The notes beneath the pieces were generated by a model. It was given only the letters and a program-made list of their open reading frames with translations, was not told the origin of the DNA and ran no database searches. A DNA stretch of 64,000 nucleotides from Charina bottae. Taxonomy: Eukaryota > Chordata > Lepidosauria > Squamata > Charinaidae. Location: assembly GCA_023362775.1 (NCBI GenBank), contig JALMGJ010000002.1, forward strand, positions 75,927,414 to 75,991,413, written 5' to 3'. The translations under genes were made by a program, and so were the position numbers. Of the stretch, positions 44,722-56,690 are shown piece by piece. Every line of letters begins with the position of its first letter. The first letter of the stretch is position 1.

Positions 44722-45665
44722 CACAGAAAGAATTACAAGAGTTGCGCAAATTCATTGACAAGAATTTAGCACGTGGGTTCATTGAACCAGCAAATTCCCC
44801 CCTCGCAGCTCCTGTCCTATTCAGGAAGAAAAAGGATGGGTCCTTACGTCTCTGTACAGACTACAGGGGGCTCAACGCCATCTCCGTCACCAATCAGTAC
44901 CCTCTTCCATTGCTGAAGGACATGCTAGCCCAGTTGTCGAAAGGCAAAATCTTTACAAAACTTGATGTAAGGGAAGCCTACTACCGGGTACACATACGGG
45001 AGGGGGATGAGTGGAAAACAGCATTCAACTGCCCCCTAGGATCCTTCCAATACCGCGTGCTCCCGTTCGGAGTAGCTGGGGGCCCTGGAATTTTCATGAA
45101 ACTGATCAATGAAGTATTATATGACTTTTTGTATGAGGGGGTCATAGTCTATTTGGATGACATCCTAATTTTCTCAGAAACCATGGAGGAGCATGTGAAA
45201 TTGGTAAGGAAAGTGCTAGAGAAGTTATTAGAGGCGAAACTCTATGTGAAACTTGACAAATGTGAATTCCACAGGGAGAAGCTGGACTTCCTTGGGTACC
45301 GCATATCTCACATGGGAATTGAAATGGATCCTGGGAAGGTGCAGGCTGTGCTTGGGTGGGAGCCCCCATAAACCCGCAGACAATTGCAGGCCTTTTTGGG
45401 TTTTGTGAATTTCTATAGGCAATTTATTCATAATTTCGCGCAGACGGCTTTGCCCCTAACTGACTTGCTAAAAACAAAAAGCAAGGGGAAAGACGTTAAG
45501 TCTACACAGCCTAGCACAAGGATTAAATGGACTCCTGAATGCCAAGAGGCATTCGACAATCTCAAAGCACTGTTCACTGCTGAACCCATCTTAAAGCACC
45601 CAGAGGTCGAGAAACCGTTTATTATTCACTCTGGCATGCGCTTGATACCTGGCGCCACCTGTTAG
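44640..45665 (+). pseudogene. Gypsy-type reverse transcriptase
   Basis: RT motifs: RKKDGSLRLCTDYRGLN (about 44827-44877), catalytic motif A KLDVREAYYRVHI (about 44959-44997), GSFQYRVLPFG (about 45041-45073), and motif C YLDDILIF (45149-45172). It also has LDKCEFHREKLDFLGYRIS. All three catalytic aspartates are present. TAA at 45369-45371 interrupts the frame just before TRRQLQAFLGFVNFYRQFI. The frame then reads into the start of RNase H (PFIIH, about 45618-45632) and is lost at a deletion junction near 45633-45650. Confidence 0.9.
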
Positions 45666-47411
45666 AAGGGGCAACTGTACCGTTCCAGGTATGGACGGAC
45701 CACAAAAATCTAGAGGCTTTAAAATCTCCTCGGAAATTGAACCCAAAACAGCTTAGGTGGGCTGAATTTTTCAGCAGGTTCAATTTCACTTTAAAGTATT
45801 TCCCGGGGTGGAAGAACTACCTCGCCGATGCACTGTCACACCTCCCGCAATACGAAGGCAAGGCGGAGTACATCATCAAAACCTTGTTCCCAACACAGGC
45901 AGATGACTCACAGACTCAACAAATAAACCCAGACAAGCTAGAGGGAAACATGGCAATTACACGCAGTAGCGCCAAACGCAGCACGGAGAGTAACACTTTA
46001 GATATGGAAATACAGGCAAAAGTACTACTGGACCCATGGTGGGGGGAGAACAAAGGAAGCCTCCAAGAAAACAATGGGTTGTGGTGGAAAGAGGACAAAT
46101 TATACATGCCTGAATGCTTGAGAAAAAGGGTGTTAGAATTAAGTCATGACCACAAAACAGTGGGCCACTTTGGGTTCGTAAAAACCATGCATTTGGTCAG
46201 ACGGAAATTTTGGTGGCCAACTCTCCGCAGGGACGTGAAGCATATGTGACAACGTGTCCTGTATGTGCTTCAGCTAAGAGGGCTGTGGGAAAGCCCACGG
46301 GGCTGCTCCAACCAGTAGCAAACCCGACACAACCATGGAAGCAAATCGCCATGGATTTCATAGTGGACCTGCCCATGAGCAAAAAGAAAACTGCTATCTG
46401 GGTAGTTACAGACTTGTTTTCCAAGCAAGCTCATTTCGTTGCTTGCAATGGGATTCCTGCAGCTCCGAAACTGGCAAAACTATTTATTCAACACATTCAC
46501 AGGGCTCACGGTACACCTGAACGCATAATTAGCAATCGCGGGAGTACTTTCACTAGCAAATTTTGGAAGGCTTTTTTGAAATTGATTGGATCGGAACAGG
46601 GCTTAAGTAGCACATTCCATGCTTGCACAGATGGATTGTCTGAACGCCTTAACTCGGTTCTAGAGCAGTACTTACGTTGCTACATTAGCTACCAACAACA
46701 GGACTGGGCAGAGCTACTACCGTTCGCTGAGGTGGAGTACAACAATGCAATCCACCAAAGTACGGGGTTTTCACCTTTTAAAATAGCCACGGGTCAGGAC
46801 TTTGTCACTATACCCGAATTGGCCATGACCCAACATGAGGAAATAGCTGCCCCATTACGAGCAGATGAGTGGATCGCAAAGATGACTAGTAATTGGCCAA
46901 TTTTGCTGAAAACGCTTCAGGAGGCAAAAACCAGCTACAAGAAATATGCAGATCGCAAGAGAAAAGCTGAATGGGACCTTAAAATAGGGGACAAAGTGTA
47001 CCTGTCTACAAAAAGCCTTCGCACTACATAACCCTCCAAAAAGCTAGGGCCAAAATACATCAGACCGTTCCCTATCATACAGATAATCAACCCAGTAACA
47101 GCAAAATTACAGCTGCCGAAAGCGCTGAAAAAAGTACACCCGGTGTTTCACATAAGCTTGCTGAAACAGTACCATCCGTCAACGCAATGGCACCCGGAAC
47201 CCCCCAAACCAGCACCGTTGCTTGTAAATGGCGAACCACATTATGAGATCAATAAAATCTTGGACTCTCGATGGCACAGGGGACAACTACAATATTTAGT
47301 TAAATGGTAACACCTCACAATTGGGGACAAAGAATGGGTGGCAGCGAAACACACACAAGTGCCAACACTAATCAAGGACTTCCACAGGGAATTCCCTGAC
47401 AAACCATGCTG
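45650..47411 (+). pseudogene. RNase H remnant, integrase and chromodomain
   Basis: After the deletion the frame resumes at WRHLLEG...WTDHKNLEAL (about 45650-45720), so most of RNase H is missing. Integrase: H2C2 zinc-binding region HDHKTVGHFGFVKTMH ... CPVCASA (46147-46275, with a one-base loss near 46243). The DDE core has MDFIVDLP (first Asp), ISNRGSTF at about 46527-46550 (Asn where the second catalytic Asp is expected), and SERLNSVLEQYLR (Glu). TAA occurs at 47029 and at 47308. Downstream are a KLGPKY-type strand, then a chromodomain, YEINKILDSRWHRGQLQYLVKW (about 47243-47310; pieces cited), to a stop at 47411. Chromodomains direct chromovirus integration to particular chromatin. Confidence 0.87.
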
Positions 47412-47548
47412 AATTAGACTGTTCAGTGCTCTAACATTTTCTTCTCTCGTTGCAGATATTGTAAAGCGACAAGTTGAACTGTTAATTAGTTTATTCCAGA
47501 AAACACACAGAGACGGGGGGGGGGAGAGAAAATCTTGGAGGAGCGGCA

Positions 47549-47930
47549 TGTCAGGACTCCGGCAGAGTCCTGTCATCAAAGCAGGCAGCTATGTGGATTG
47601 GGGGGAGTGAAGACGCCACCGCGCAAGAGACAACCAGCCAGGAAGTAACCCATTGGCAGCAACCTGTGAGATCGAAGTACACATCCACAGAGCTGACTGT
47701 CTGAGACCCCAGCTACGTGACTGCAACATGAATACGAACCTTGGGGAGGGGCCAGGACTCTGGGGGGGAAATGCTTAAAACTGCCAACCTTTAGTATAGC
47801 AACTCATTCAAGTCTTTCTTTCGTGCTACCCTTCATGTACCGGAATAAACCTTTAGTTCTTAGCAACCTCGTGCCTGTGAGTTTGCTTAAGAGAAAGCGT
47901 TTCTAGGACTTCGGAGCAGAGCACCTCACA
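47549..47930 (+). repeat. 3' LTR
   Basis: 382 bp, same length as the 5' LTR with no indels noticed. AATAAA at 47844-47849. A purine/G-rich run (gacggggggggggagagaaaa, about 47513-47532) and ggaggagcggc just before it are candidates for the polypurine tract. Confidence 0.95.
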
Positions 47931-47935
47931 TAATC

Positions 47936-48996
47936 ATACTGGTCAATTTCAGATGGAATAGCAAAATATAAGCTGAGTAAATATTAGTACAATAGATCTT
48001 GTTTGCACCAGATGCATACATATACATGGACTGCTTGCAACAGACCAACCCATTCATGACATGCATGAAGCATCAATCATACATGGTATTCTACTTATGG
48101 TGAAGGAATTCATAAACCTGGAGTTTTTTTCAATAGAAGTTTAGACATAACTGTGTTAACTAAACCCTTACTTTGAAATAGTGCTGTATTACCAACAACA
48201 ATGGTAAGTGTAAATGTAAATTGTATAGTCTGAGTCATAAAAGGATTGTGACATATTCATTGAATACCCCACCAGAAAATAGTCAGGAAGTCTCTCTTCA
48301 CAGCTTTCATTGAGCTTCTAATCACAAAACCAGTAACTGTCAAGAGCATCAGTGTCAGGTGAAGAAATGTGCCAGTTTTAATTATCCAGATTGTGTTTGA
48401 AGTTCTACAGCTGCCATAGCATGTTTATGCCATTGGTGATGTGGAGAAATCCCTAACCTTTAAAGAAAATAAATTTTCCCCATGTCTTATTTTCTTATTC
48501 ACACCTCCAAATTATATTATTATTGCACAGTCTGAGATCAATGTTTAAAATATGGGGCAGGTGGGTGTTGCCCTTTCTATGTGCATAATGTAACTATGTT
48601 TCTAAAAATATACATGGTACTATGGAGAAACATTGGGTGCTAGACTTTTCCATGGCAAGAATGCCAATTATGTCAATAACCAATTATGTCACATCTTGTA
48701 CTAAGAGTAAAAGATACAAAGCAAAGTTATCTGTTAAACGGGAAAAGGCAGGAAGAAGTGACAATTTAAACTGTAGAGGGTATATGCATCCTCATGTGTA
48801 CAGAGAGCAATCAAAGGATTTAAAGGTCTTTATCTAGTATGCATTAAATATATTAATCTAGTCATGCTATATTCAAGCATACAAGAAGCTTCTGGCAAGT
48901 TCAAGCCAGCTAAAGGAGGGATCTTGACAAGTACTATCTGCTTAGGTTGAGTAATGCTTCAATTACTCAATTGAAATTGAAAAAAAATCAATTCAA
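47936..48996. other. Unannotated stretch
   Basis: No gene or named repeat recognised. Confidence 0.5.
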
Positions 48997-49480
48997 AGGT
49001 TTTCTGTGGTCTCCATCCAACAGTGCATGAATGGACTTCCACCTGAACTACAGAACATTCCCTTGGAGCAGGGGACTGCAGGGGGAGTTCTGTTAGATTC
49101 CCCACTAACAGAAACCAACTGGTGGTGGAGCAGTACTAAATGGATCTCATCCTCTAATCAGGTCTGATGCTAGGAACTGGTACACCTATCAACCAGGCAA
49201 TTTGAATAAATATACACAGAAATTGAGCTGAGATATGAAGCCTATCTTGAAATCCTTTCCTTTTTAACCAATCTTATTTCTTAAGGATGGTAGTCTTTCA
49301 CTGCTGTTGGTAGCAACCAAATCCTATAGCCAATATAGAAATATGGAGATTGGATAATGAACACTTGCTAGAAAGAAAACTATGTTTGTCTATTCAAAAA
49401 CCAAGTAGCAGTGAACATGTTCTACCTGCCACAGGTAAGATGCGAAAATAATAGAAATTAAGAGGGGCAAAGTAGATGAT
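48997..49480 (+). repeat. Dispersed duplication, copy 1
   Basis: About 484 bp starting aggttttctgtggtctccatc, repeated in direct orientation at 51964-52446 (offset 2967) with only a handful of substitutions, then diverging near the 3' end. No transposon ends or target duplication seen. Family unknown. Confidence 0.92.
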
Positions 49481-51101
49481 GCATTAAATATATAGCACAA
49501 GGGCATCTTTCTGACTTTTTTTAGAGCAAGTGGTCAGTAGTCAAAATCATTACATGTATGTGTAATCTTATTGTTTTGCTCTGGTTCTTTTAAATATTAA
49601 TAATAATTTATATTATTCAATAGTAATACAGTATAATAATTATGAGACAGAAATGCTATGTATGCATAATAGCCAGACTCTACTGTCGTAATATATGTTG
49701 GTCCCAGTTTTCTCAGGTCTGAATATGTTGCAGTTCCTCAATCATACTCATAGACACTAATAATTCACCTTTGTCAAACTTCATCCTGCAATGCTCAAAT
49801 CCCAGTATGTCATAAGAAATTATCTTTCAACTACATAATTTCTCTAAAGGAAAGTTCTGTGAAACTTAAAATATTTGTTTCCACTGGCAGTATAAAGGGG
49901 AATATTTAAGATTTTGTTTTATTGACTCATCCATAAACAGCTTTGAACAATGGTCATTCTATCAAAGCGTTTAACTATATAAGCAGACTTCTTTTCTCAG
50001 AGTCTGAGAAGATGACTGATACAAAAATAAATTAAACAGATAGGTATTAACTGGCAGAGTCTATCCTGCCTAGTCATGCAGCACATGTGCAATGAAAGTG
50101 ATACTTCTTTCATACTACCCCTGTTATATTTTCTATTCATGCATTGCAAAGATGCTTCAGTAGTAAACCATCCAAAGGAGTTGATACAGAAATCAATCCC
50201 AGAAAAGCAGTACATACACACTTACTCATTTCAGATTAACCAGACATACTGTAGCTTTCTTTTTCAGAGATCACAGAGCATACATGAAGGAAATTAAATT
50301 CCATTCCATAATTGATATGGCCCTAGATGTTGTATAGAGAAATGCTTCAACATTAGGATGCCTGTGTGTTTAATTTGACATACAACTTCCATTTGAAGAG
50401 CTGCCTATTCCAATTCAGAGATTAAGAAACAGAAGAGCAGAGCCATAAAGTTCCCAGCAGTTATTTCTCTAGGCTTCAGATTGATCGAGCACACAGATTA
50501 CTGGGTCATAATTTTCCACATTATCCTGATATTTACATACATTTGTATATGCAAGTTGATATCTCACCGCAAAGAGTTTTGAGACTGTCGCAGGATATAA
50601 ATGCAATAAATAAATAAATGCATTATTTGACCATTGAAATTATACCAAGTATTTTTAAATGGACTCATATAAATTTTCATGGCCATATTTAAACAAATCT
50701 GTTTTATCTCTTACCCTATTTTGTGGTGCTAATTTCTCTACCTTTTTGGGAAGGATAATAATTGCTCTATTTTTCAGCTGATCTATTGAAAATCAGAAGG
50801 TGTCGTGTCTAACCATTCAATAACCCCCTGTTAGAATGCTTCAGATACGTCTTCTAGAACAAGATATATCCTTTTATCAACATACATCCATTACAGAAAT
50901 GAATGTTCCATTTTTAATCAGTTTGGCAAAGCATCATATAATAACAGAAGCATCTTTAGAAAGGCTTTTTTTAAAGACTTCATCTACCTAGAGAAAATTT
51001 CTGATACTTTAGGTCCAACCATAAGAAAATGTCTATAAAAGAATACAAATCTTGATCAACATTTGACACAGTTGTTTCATTGATATGCACAGTAGGATTA
51101 C
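49481..51101. other. Unannotated intronic stretch
   Basis: AT-rich. A short L2-like tail with (aata)n occurs at about 50550-50625 (caccgcaaagagttttgagactgtcgcaggatataaatg). Otherwise nothing recognised. Confidence 0.5.
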
Positions 51102-51215
51102 CTTCCTATCCGGCCAATTATATTTTTCAAATATTGCATCATATGTATCCACAGCACCATCGGTAATCAGCATTATGGCTTGACTGCAAATACTTCCTTG
51201 TCCTGTGTGATTGAA
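51102..51215 (-). CDS. CACNA2D3: Calcium channel alpha2delta subunit, VWA-domain exon (downstream of the two)
   Basis: Seen: on the minus strand an acceptor ending cctag precedes a 114-nt open exon (38 codons, phase 0) ending AAG before a GTAATCC donor. The peptide begins [20 protein letters not shown] and ends EKYNWPDRK. Known: this is the VWA beta-strand and helix region (MLITDGA) of alpha2delta-3/-4 type subunits; the N-terminal half ([12 protein letters not shown]) points to alpha2delta-3. It continues directly from the exon at 53778-53867, so the two are consecutive exons in the same reading phase. The following exon (family sequence beginning VRIFTYLIGRE) was looked for at lower coordinates by eye and not found, so that intron probably exceeds 51 kb. 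Regulation is not visible. An orthologue of human CACNA2D3 is the simplest reading. Confidence 0.9.
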
Positions 51216-51678
51216 CTAGGAAACAAACAAACAAACTGACATTACTTGAGTGTTGACAAACCTAGTTAGGCAAACAAGCTTTTGCTACAAGAAACCTGTG
51301 TTCCACTGAATATTTCCATCTAGAAAAAGTATATGTTCTGATTTCATTTCTGATTTTGATGGAGCATAGTAGTCATACATACTCCACATTTAAAGAATTA
51401 TATACTTTAATCAGTACAATGCCATATGGAATATTTTTATAGAGAAGCATCCATACCATCAAAAAATCAAGTCTGGCCCCAAGGCAAGAAATATTTAAGT
51501 GCCTCAACTTTGCTTGAAATATGTCAAAATATTAGCAATCATCTTTAATGATCAAGTGAGTGGGAGAGAGAACCAAAAATGAAGAGGGAATATAAAACCA
51601 ATTTTACTAATCACCTTGTTGTCATCAAGGTAAATTTGCTTACTTTATGGACTTATTCCCATTTCTCCCCAACCAAAT

Positions 51679-51682
51679 ATAC

Positions 51683-51778
<96 letters not shown>
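51679..51778 (+). repeat. (ACACAT)n hexanucleotide microsatellite
   Basis: About 16 essentially perfect units. The Tyr-Thr repeat ORF over it is an artefact. Confidence 0.97.
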
Positions 51779-51779
<1 letters not shown>

Positions 51780-51963
51780 ATGTTCCTTTTCCCCCTTAAC
51801 TAGATCTATCAGTTTTTCAAGGAGCCATGGCTCTCTTTCCTACCTTTATATTCTCAGTCTGCTACTTCACTGTCCCTACTGTTAGGCTTCCCAATACTTT
51901 AAATGCTCCTAGGCTCAGAGGGGAAGGCTTCCCTGTGCTGTTTCTTCCTTATAGAGAGGAATC

Positions 51964-52446
51964 AGGTTTTCTGTGGTCTCCATCCAACAGTGCATGAATG
52001 GACTTCCACCTGAACTACAGAACATTCCCTTGGAGCAGGGGACTGCAGGGGGAGTTCTGTTAGATTCCCCACTAACAGAAACCAACTGGTGGTGGAGCAG
52101 TACGAAATGGATCTCATCCTCTAATCAGGTCTGATGCTAGGAACTGGTACACCTATCAACCAGGCAATTTGAATAAATATACACAGAAATTGAGCTGAGA
52201 TATGAAGCCCATCTTGAAATCTTTTCCTTTTTAACCAATCTTATTTCTTAAGGATGGTAGTCTTTCACTGCTGTTGGTAGCAACCAAATCCTATAGCCAA
52301 TATAGAAATATGGAGATTGGATAATGAACACTTGCTAGAAAGAAAACTATGTTTGTCTATTCAAAAACCAAGTAGCAGTGAACATGTTCTACCTGCCACA
52401 GGTAAGATGAGAAAATAATAGGAAATAAGGGGGGCAAGCAGAATGA
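51964..52446 (+). repeat. Dispersed duplication, copy 2
   Basis: Second copy of 48997-49480, lying inside the intron between the two alpha2delta-3 exons, so the pair brackets the 114-nt exon. Confidence 0.92.
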
Positions 52447-53262
52447 TGAGAGAAATGGGTTAAGGGAAGCTGCATTCTCTTTCACTCTAGGGTGCCATCC
52501 TTTTGCAACTGGTGGCACATTTAGGATTTTGATAACATGTCACTTGCAGTTTCACAAAAAAGCTGCCGTATGGGCATGCCCAATCTGAAAGTTTCCATTC
52601 ACTAGAAGGCCATCTAGAAAATTGCTCCCATCATCTTTACTCTTGTCACATGCATACATATATGCATATTTGGGCAGGTGAGCAGGCAAGCATACTTTCA
52701 GAGAAAATACTGAGCTGCAGCCCTCTGCTGTTGATAATTTGTGCTTGGTAGCTTAAGGAAGGAAGGATATGCAGACTGTAGCAGACACAAGGAACTGTAT
52801 CTGTGAATACATTGGGCACATATGAACTTTATTCTCACTTTGCCAAGATAAAACCGGCCAACTCAGGGATCATTATATGATGAATAAAACTAGAAGATCT
52901 ATTTGCATCAATGGTTCTTCTTCATTTTAAAACTAATCTGTCATTTAAAAAAGAAACAGTATATTAAAATCCTTTGGAAGTGGGTTTCTTCATCTATTTA
53001 TTTTACTGTAAATCATATTAACCATATTAACTTGGGCGAGTAATATATTATCATGTGTATCTAAAATTTTATTTTTATTGAATAACAGAAATGATGAACA
53101 TCTTTTCCAGATTAATAGCAATAACAAGAGGCCTTATGATGAACTACAATTAACTTAGTAATTCATCAGTTAGCACTGAAAATTTCAGCACATCTTGACA
53201 TTTGGAGCACTTGTTTATGATTACCTCTCTTCAAAATATCACAGAATTTTAGCTATTGGTTA

Positions 53263-53264
<2 letters not shown>

Positions 53265-53314
<50 letters not shown>
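53265..53314. repeat. (AT)25 microsatellite
   Basis: Fifty bases of perfect AT alternation, likely length-variable and able to extrude a cruciform. Confidence 0.97.
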
Positions 53315-53317
<3 letters not shown>

Positions 53318-53777
53318 AACAAAAATTACCTTTATTGGCAAAAGAGATAATTGCAACTGTCACATGATATAACTCACACAGTAATCTTGCAGGAACAACT
53401 CGTGGTAGTAGCATAAATAAAGGTTGGGAAGGATTTGGACTTTAGCTATGAATACAATTTGGAGAATCATGAGCACAGAGAATAACTAGCTCTTTGGCAA
53501 ATACTAGTAACTGTGGAGTTTAATTATTCTAACCTACAAACCAGTCTAAAAGTAGGCCCAACAGATGCTAACATAACAAAGGATACTGACCTATAATTCA
53601 TAAGAACAGATTTCTAAAATTTGCATGTTGCATATTGTACAGTAAAAACTGCTACATTGTCTGTGTAAAAAGATAGCATAATTAATACAAATTCTAAAAT
53701 GGGAAAGAAATATCAGTTAATTATTTTCAAGCAGATGAAATCAGAAACAAAAGACGAGACAAAATTGATGAACTTAC

Positions 53778-53867
53778 ATCACTGAGCATATTGAAAGCTT
53801 CAACTAAGGCAATGTCCAGCATTCCAATCCCTTTGGCAAAAAGTTTGTCAAGGTGTTCCCTGAAGTG
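53778..53867 (-). CDS. CACNA2D3: Calcium channel alpha2delta subunit, VWA-domain exon (upstream of the two)
   Basis: Seen: on the minus strand a pyrimidine-rich acceptor ending ctgCAG precedes an open 90-nt exon (30 codons, phase 0) that ends GAT before a GTAAGT donor. The peptide starts HFREHLDKLFAKGIG and ends EAFNMLSD. Known: alpha2delta proteins are extracellular, membrane-anchored auxiliary subunits of voltage-gated calcium channels; their VWA domain supports channel trafficking. From memory, this stretch matches alpha2delta-3 far better than alpha2delta-1, -2 or -4, with small differences (V for N, M for I). The next exon continues the family sequence after a 2.56-kb intron. The exon before it (ending in the family around TNKE) is not visible up to 64000. 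It is too short for ordinary ORF calling and has no ATG start. Identity as the alpha2delta-3 paralogue is inferred from remembered family sequence. Confidence 0.88.
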
Positions 53868-55539
53868 CTGCAGAAGAAACAGAAAGAGGATTTCAAACAC
53901 CTTATTTTGGAAGAGTTAAAATTAAAACAATCAACTTATTTAAAGTCAAGGAGTCTTTTACATTTGTAAAGAATCAAACTCAATTTTTAAAATTATTTTA
54001 AAGCAGCCTTGCTTCTCTAGTTTTTGGAAAAAAATGTTACACTTTTGAAGTATATACTGTATGTTTGTTATAGATTCAGCTACTCTGATCTTCCTTTCAA
54101 ACAATTGCATAGGGTAAGAACTTGAGAGAACAAATCCAAGAAAATTAGCAGGTGACTTCTTGATCATTGGGTAAAAAAAAGTCCAAAATATGCTAAATTT
54201 TGTATGGAAACAGAAAGCTATCAAATATTAAAAAGTTGGGTAATTTGATTTAATTTTAGTCTTACTAAGGACAACTCTCCTCATACTGAACTAAAATCCC
54301 ACAAATTTTGGAAAAAAATAAATATTTAGGAAAGCTTATTTGTGTTCTGACAATTCCTCATCCATTCTGTACCATTCAGCATCACAAGACAAATCGATTT
54401 GAAGCAAGCAAAATGACAATCTAGTCATCCTGTGCTCCGATACTCCTCTCCATCACTGGAAAATATAATGGCAGCCACCACTCAAACACTGTTGAGTTTG
54501 CCCAGTTTCTGAAGTTCTTTCCATTCCTTTATCTTGCCCTCAAATGCAAAAGAAAGAGAACAGTTCTACAATTTTATCTGTCCCAGAAAGTTTTTTGAAC
54601 TTTCAGTTCCAGCCTAATATTGTCTATCTTTCCATAGCCAGCCACTATGATAATCTTTTTATTGGTCACAGTTTTATTATTCATGTTATCACAGATTAAT
54701 ATGATCTCATTCTGGAATTTGCTATCAACAAAGAAACACCTCAGGATGAAATCCATCCCATACCCATTTTGCCCGCCACATCATCTTTTAAATTAAACCA
54801 AATAAATTGTTCTTTCCTCACCAAATACAAAAATCCTTGTATGAGAAAGTGTAGCATTTAGATTTAACAAGGGGAAAAGTGACACATTATTAAATATAAA
54901 AGGGAATCATATGCTGCAATGCCTATTATTAATTATTTTCATAAATTTCCTATAAAGCACATTTTTCCTGTACTAAAATAATGGATTTATACAGTTCAGT
55001 GAATGATAAATTTTTCATAAGTTAAGAGGGGAAAAAATCAGCTTAAGGCCATTTTGTAGCATATGTTGCTACCACAAACTAGGGCTGGTTTTCCAAAGCA
55101 ATTAGTGTAACTTAATGTTCATGTTGACCCAGTAAATTTAGTTCGTGCATCTCAGTATTTCAAAACATTCAAAGTCTTGTTCAGCTAAATAAGCATTTAA
55201 GCTACAATGAATTCAGATGCTATGGGATGTATTTCATATTTTCCTCAAATTAATAAATAAAAATATTTGTATTTCAGCATTTGAAAAATGTTAATGATAT
55301 TCTCTCTTTCAGGCTGAGGCATATAGAATATGAAATCTAAGAAGGGACACATACTCAGTGTTATAGGAATGTCCTTAACAATAGACTTCTGGTACTCATC
55401 ATGATATAGCACCTATTTCTGAGCTGCTCTTACAGAACTGAAAGAAAGCCAAGGGAATCCCACTATCTCATCTTAACTCTTAACTCATCAGTCCCAAAGG
55501 TTGTTTTTTGTTTTGGTATCATTATATAGTTAAGTGAGC
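53868..55539 (-). other. Unannotated upstream intron sequence
   Basis: Upstream of the exon at 53778 on the coding strand. No further exon of the VWA domain recognised, no named repeat. Confidence 0.5.
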
Positions 55540-55725
55540 TGGAGTAGTAGAATAGTATGTGGTTAAACTAAAACCAAAGGAGACCCACATTCAAATCCAT
55601 ATTCAGCCATAGAAGCTCACTGTGTGACTTTGGGCTGATCACCATCTGTCATCCCAGCCTACCTCACAGAAGTTTTGCTGTGGGGAAAATTTGGAGAAGG
55701 CTGCCTTGAACTTCAAAAAAATGGG
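55540..55725 (+). mobile_element. Old tRNA-derived CORE/MIR-like SINE
   Basis: atgtggttaaac (decayed A box), cattcaaatcc (decayed B box), then the core-like actgtgtgactttgggctgatcac and a tail ctacctcacagaagttttgctgtggggaaaat. Same general type as 787-1030 but more diverged. Confidence 0.6.
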
Positions 55726-56019
55726 GACACAAATCTAAGAAACCAACAAATAAACTGGATGGCTCTGAACATAGCTGTATCACAGAGAAAACAAGTTTCC
55801 TGTTCTTGTTGGGGACAAGTCTCCAAGTACCTATTCTCTTCAATTAATATGTTGCCTAAGCTTTTTATGACTGTTCTTTTTTTCAAAATGAAAGCCCCAA
55901 CATTACTGTACGATTGCAAGTCCATAAGGTTTTGAGGAGAATTGAAAGGACCAGCAAAATGTTTCTAAATGGAGCATAAGGCCACACGAAAGACTTACGT
56001 TAGCATGAGAGCTATACAA

Positions 56020-56175
56020 AGCATGCAAAAAAAAGAGCTTCACCACAACTCAAAGGACCTCTTTTAAAACAGTTCAAGCATCTGTGTCATTGGCAAGGCT
56101 CAGGCAGCTGCTTGGGAAGCTGTTCCCAGCTGTCTCTGCATATGGCCACAGGCACAGCCATTTCACTTGGCCGGG
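56020..56175 (+). repeat. Unclassified interspersed repeat, copy 1
   Basis: Shares ttttaaaac...cagctg.ttgggaagctgttcccagctgtctc text with 63585-63720; divergence is high. Confidence 0.45.
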
Positions 56176-56479
56176 AAGAAAGCAAACAATGCAACTGCTT
56201 TCCTACATTACTGACACTTGGGGCTTATACAAACATGTTTGGGGAAAAAATGCCTCTGAAAAGTGTATAAATGCAACACTGACACTCATGACAAATGTTA
56301 ATATACTGTAAATAGTTCATATGCAAAGAAATTGGGGTTATTGTCTTCAAGTCTCCTATTAAGCAGATGCTGCCAGGTGATTCTGTGTAAGAATTGTGTT
56401 GGTGAAAGCAACTGTCCTGACTTATACTCTTTACTATTTTTAACTGCATCCAGTTCTTTGTCTTTTTAAATTTATGTCT

Positions 56480-56690
56480 CTTGAGAAGTTTATAAGGGAA
56501 AGGTGGAAAGAAAGAGAAAAAGAAGATGGCCAGCAACAAGGTGGATGGACTTAATTATAGTGGCAATGGGTGCACCATTGGAAGATCTGAAGAACCAGTT
56601 TGCGAACAGATCATCCTGAGAAAATCTATCTATGTGGTCTCTAAGAATTGATAACTGCTTGATGGCACATAATCATAATCAAGTATGTCA
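56480..56690 (+). mobile_element. RTE-like LINE 3' end
   Basis: gggaaaggtggaaagaaagagaaaaagaagatggccagcaaca, a decayed form of the RTE C-terminus (compare 7940-7990), then ctatgtggtctctaagaattgataactgcttgatggcacataatc, the same terminus as 22601-22707. Confidence 0.55.

Larger units (their letters stand above)
42154..47930 (+). mobile_element. Ty3/gypsy LTR retrotransposon, chromovirus (Sushi-like) type, defective
   Basis: 5.78 kb: two 382-bp LTRs beginning TG and ending CA, and a 5-bp target duplication TAATC at 42149-42153 and 47931-47935. Internal order is gag, protease, RT, RNase H remnant, integrase, chromodomain, which is the Ty3/gypsy order. No env-like gene follows, so it is a retrotransposon, not an endogenous retrovirus. 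The internal region has several frameshifts, stops and a deletion. No standard tRNA primer-binding site (TGG...) follows the 5' LTR; the next bases are taaagacttgaatc. Confidence 0.95.
51216..53777 (-). other. Intron between the two alpha2delta-3 exons
   Basis: Bounded by GTAAGT at 53777 and AG before 51215 (minus strand). It contains a hexanucleotide microsatellite at 51679-51778, the second copy of a 0.48-kb duplicated segment at 51964-52446, and a 50-bp (AT)n tract at 53265-53314. No other coding sequence is recognised in it. Confidence 0.8.

Noticed and set aside
42154..47930. Endogenous retrovirus with envelope
   Set aside because: No env-like ORF after integrase; a chromodomain and direct passage to the 3' LTR indicate a gypsy chromovirus retrotransposon.
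51579..51803. Tyr-Thr repeat protein
   Set aside because: Translation of the (ACACAT)n microsatellite.
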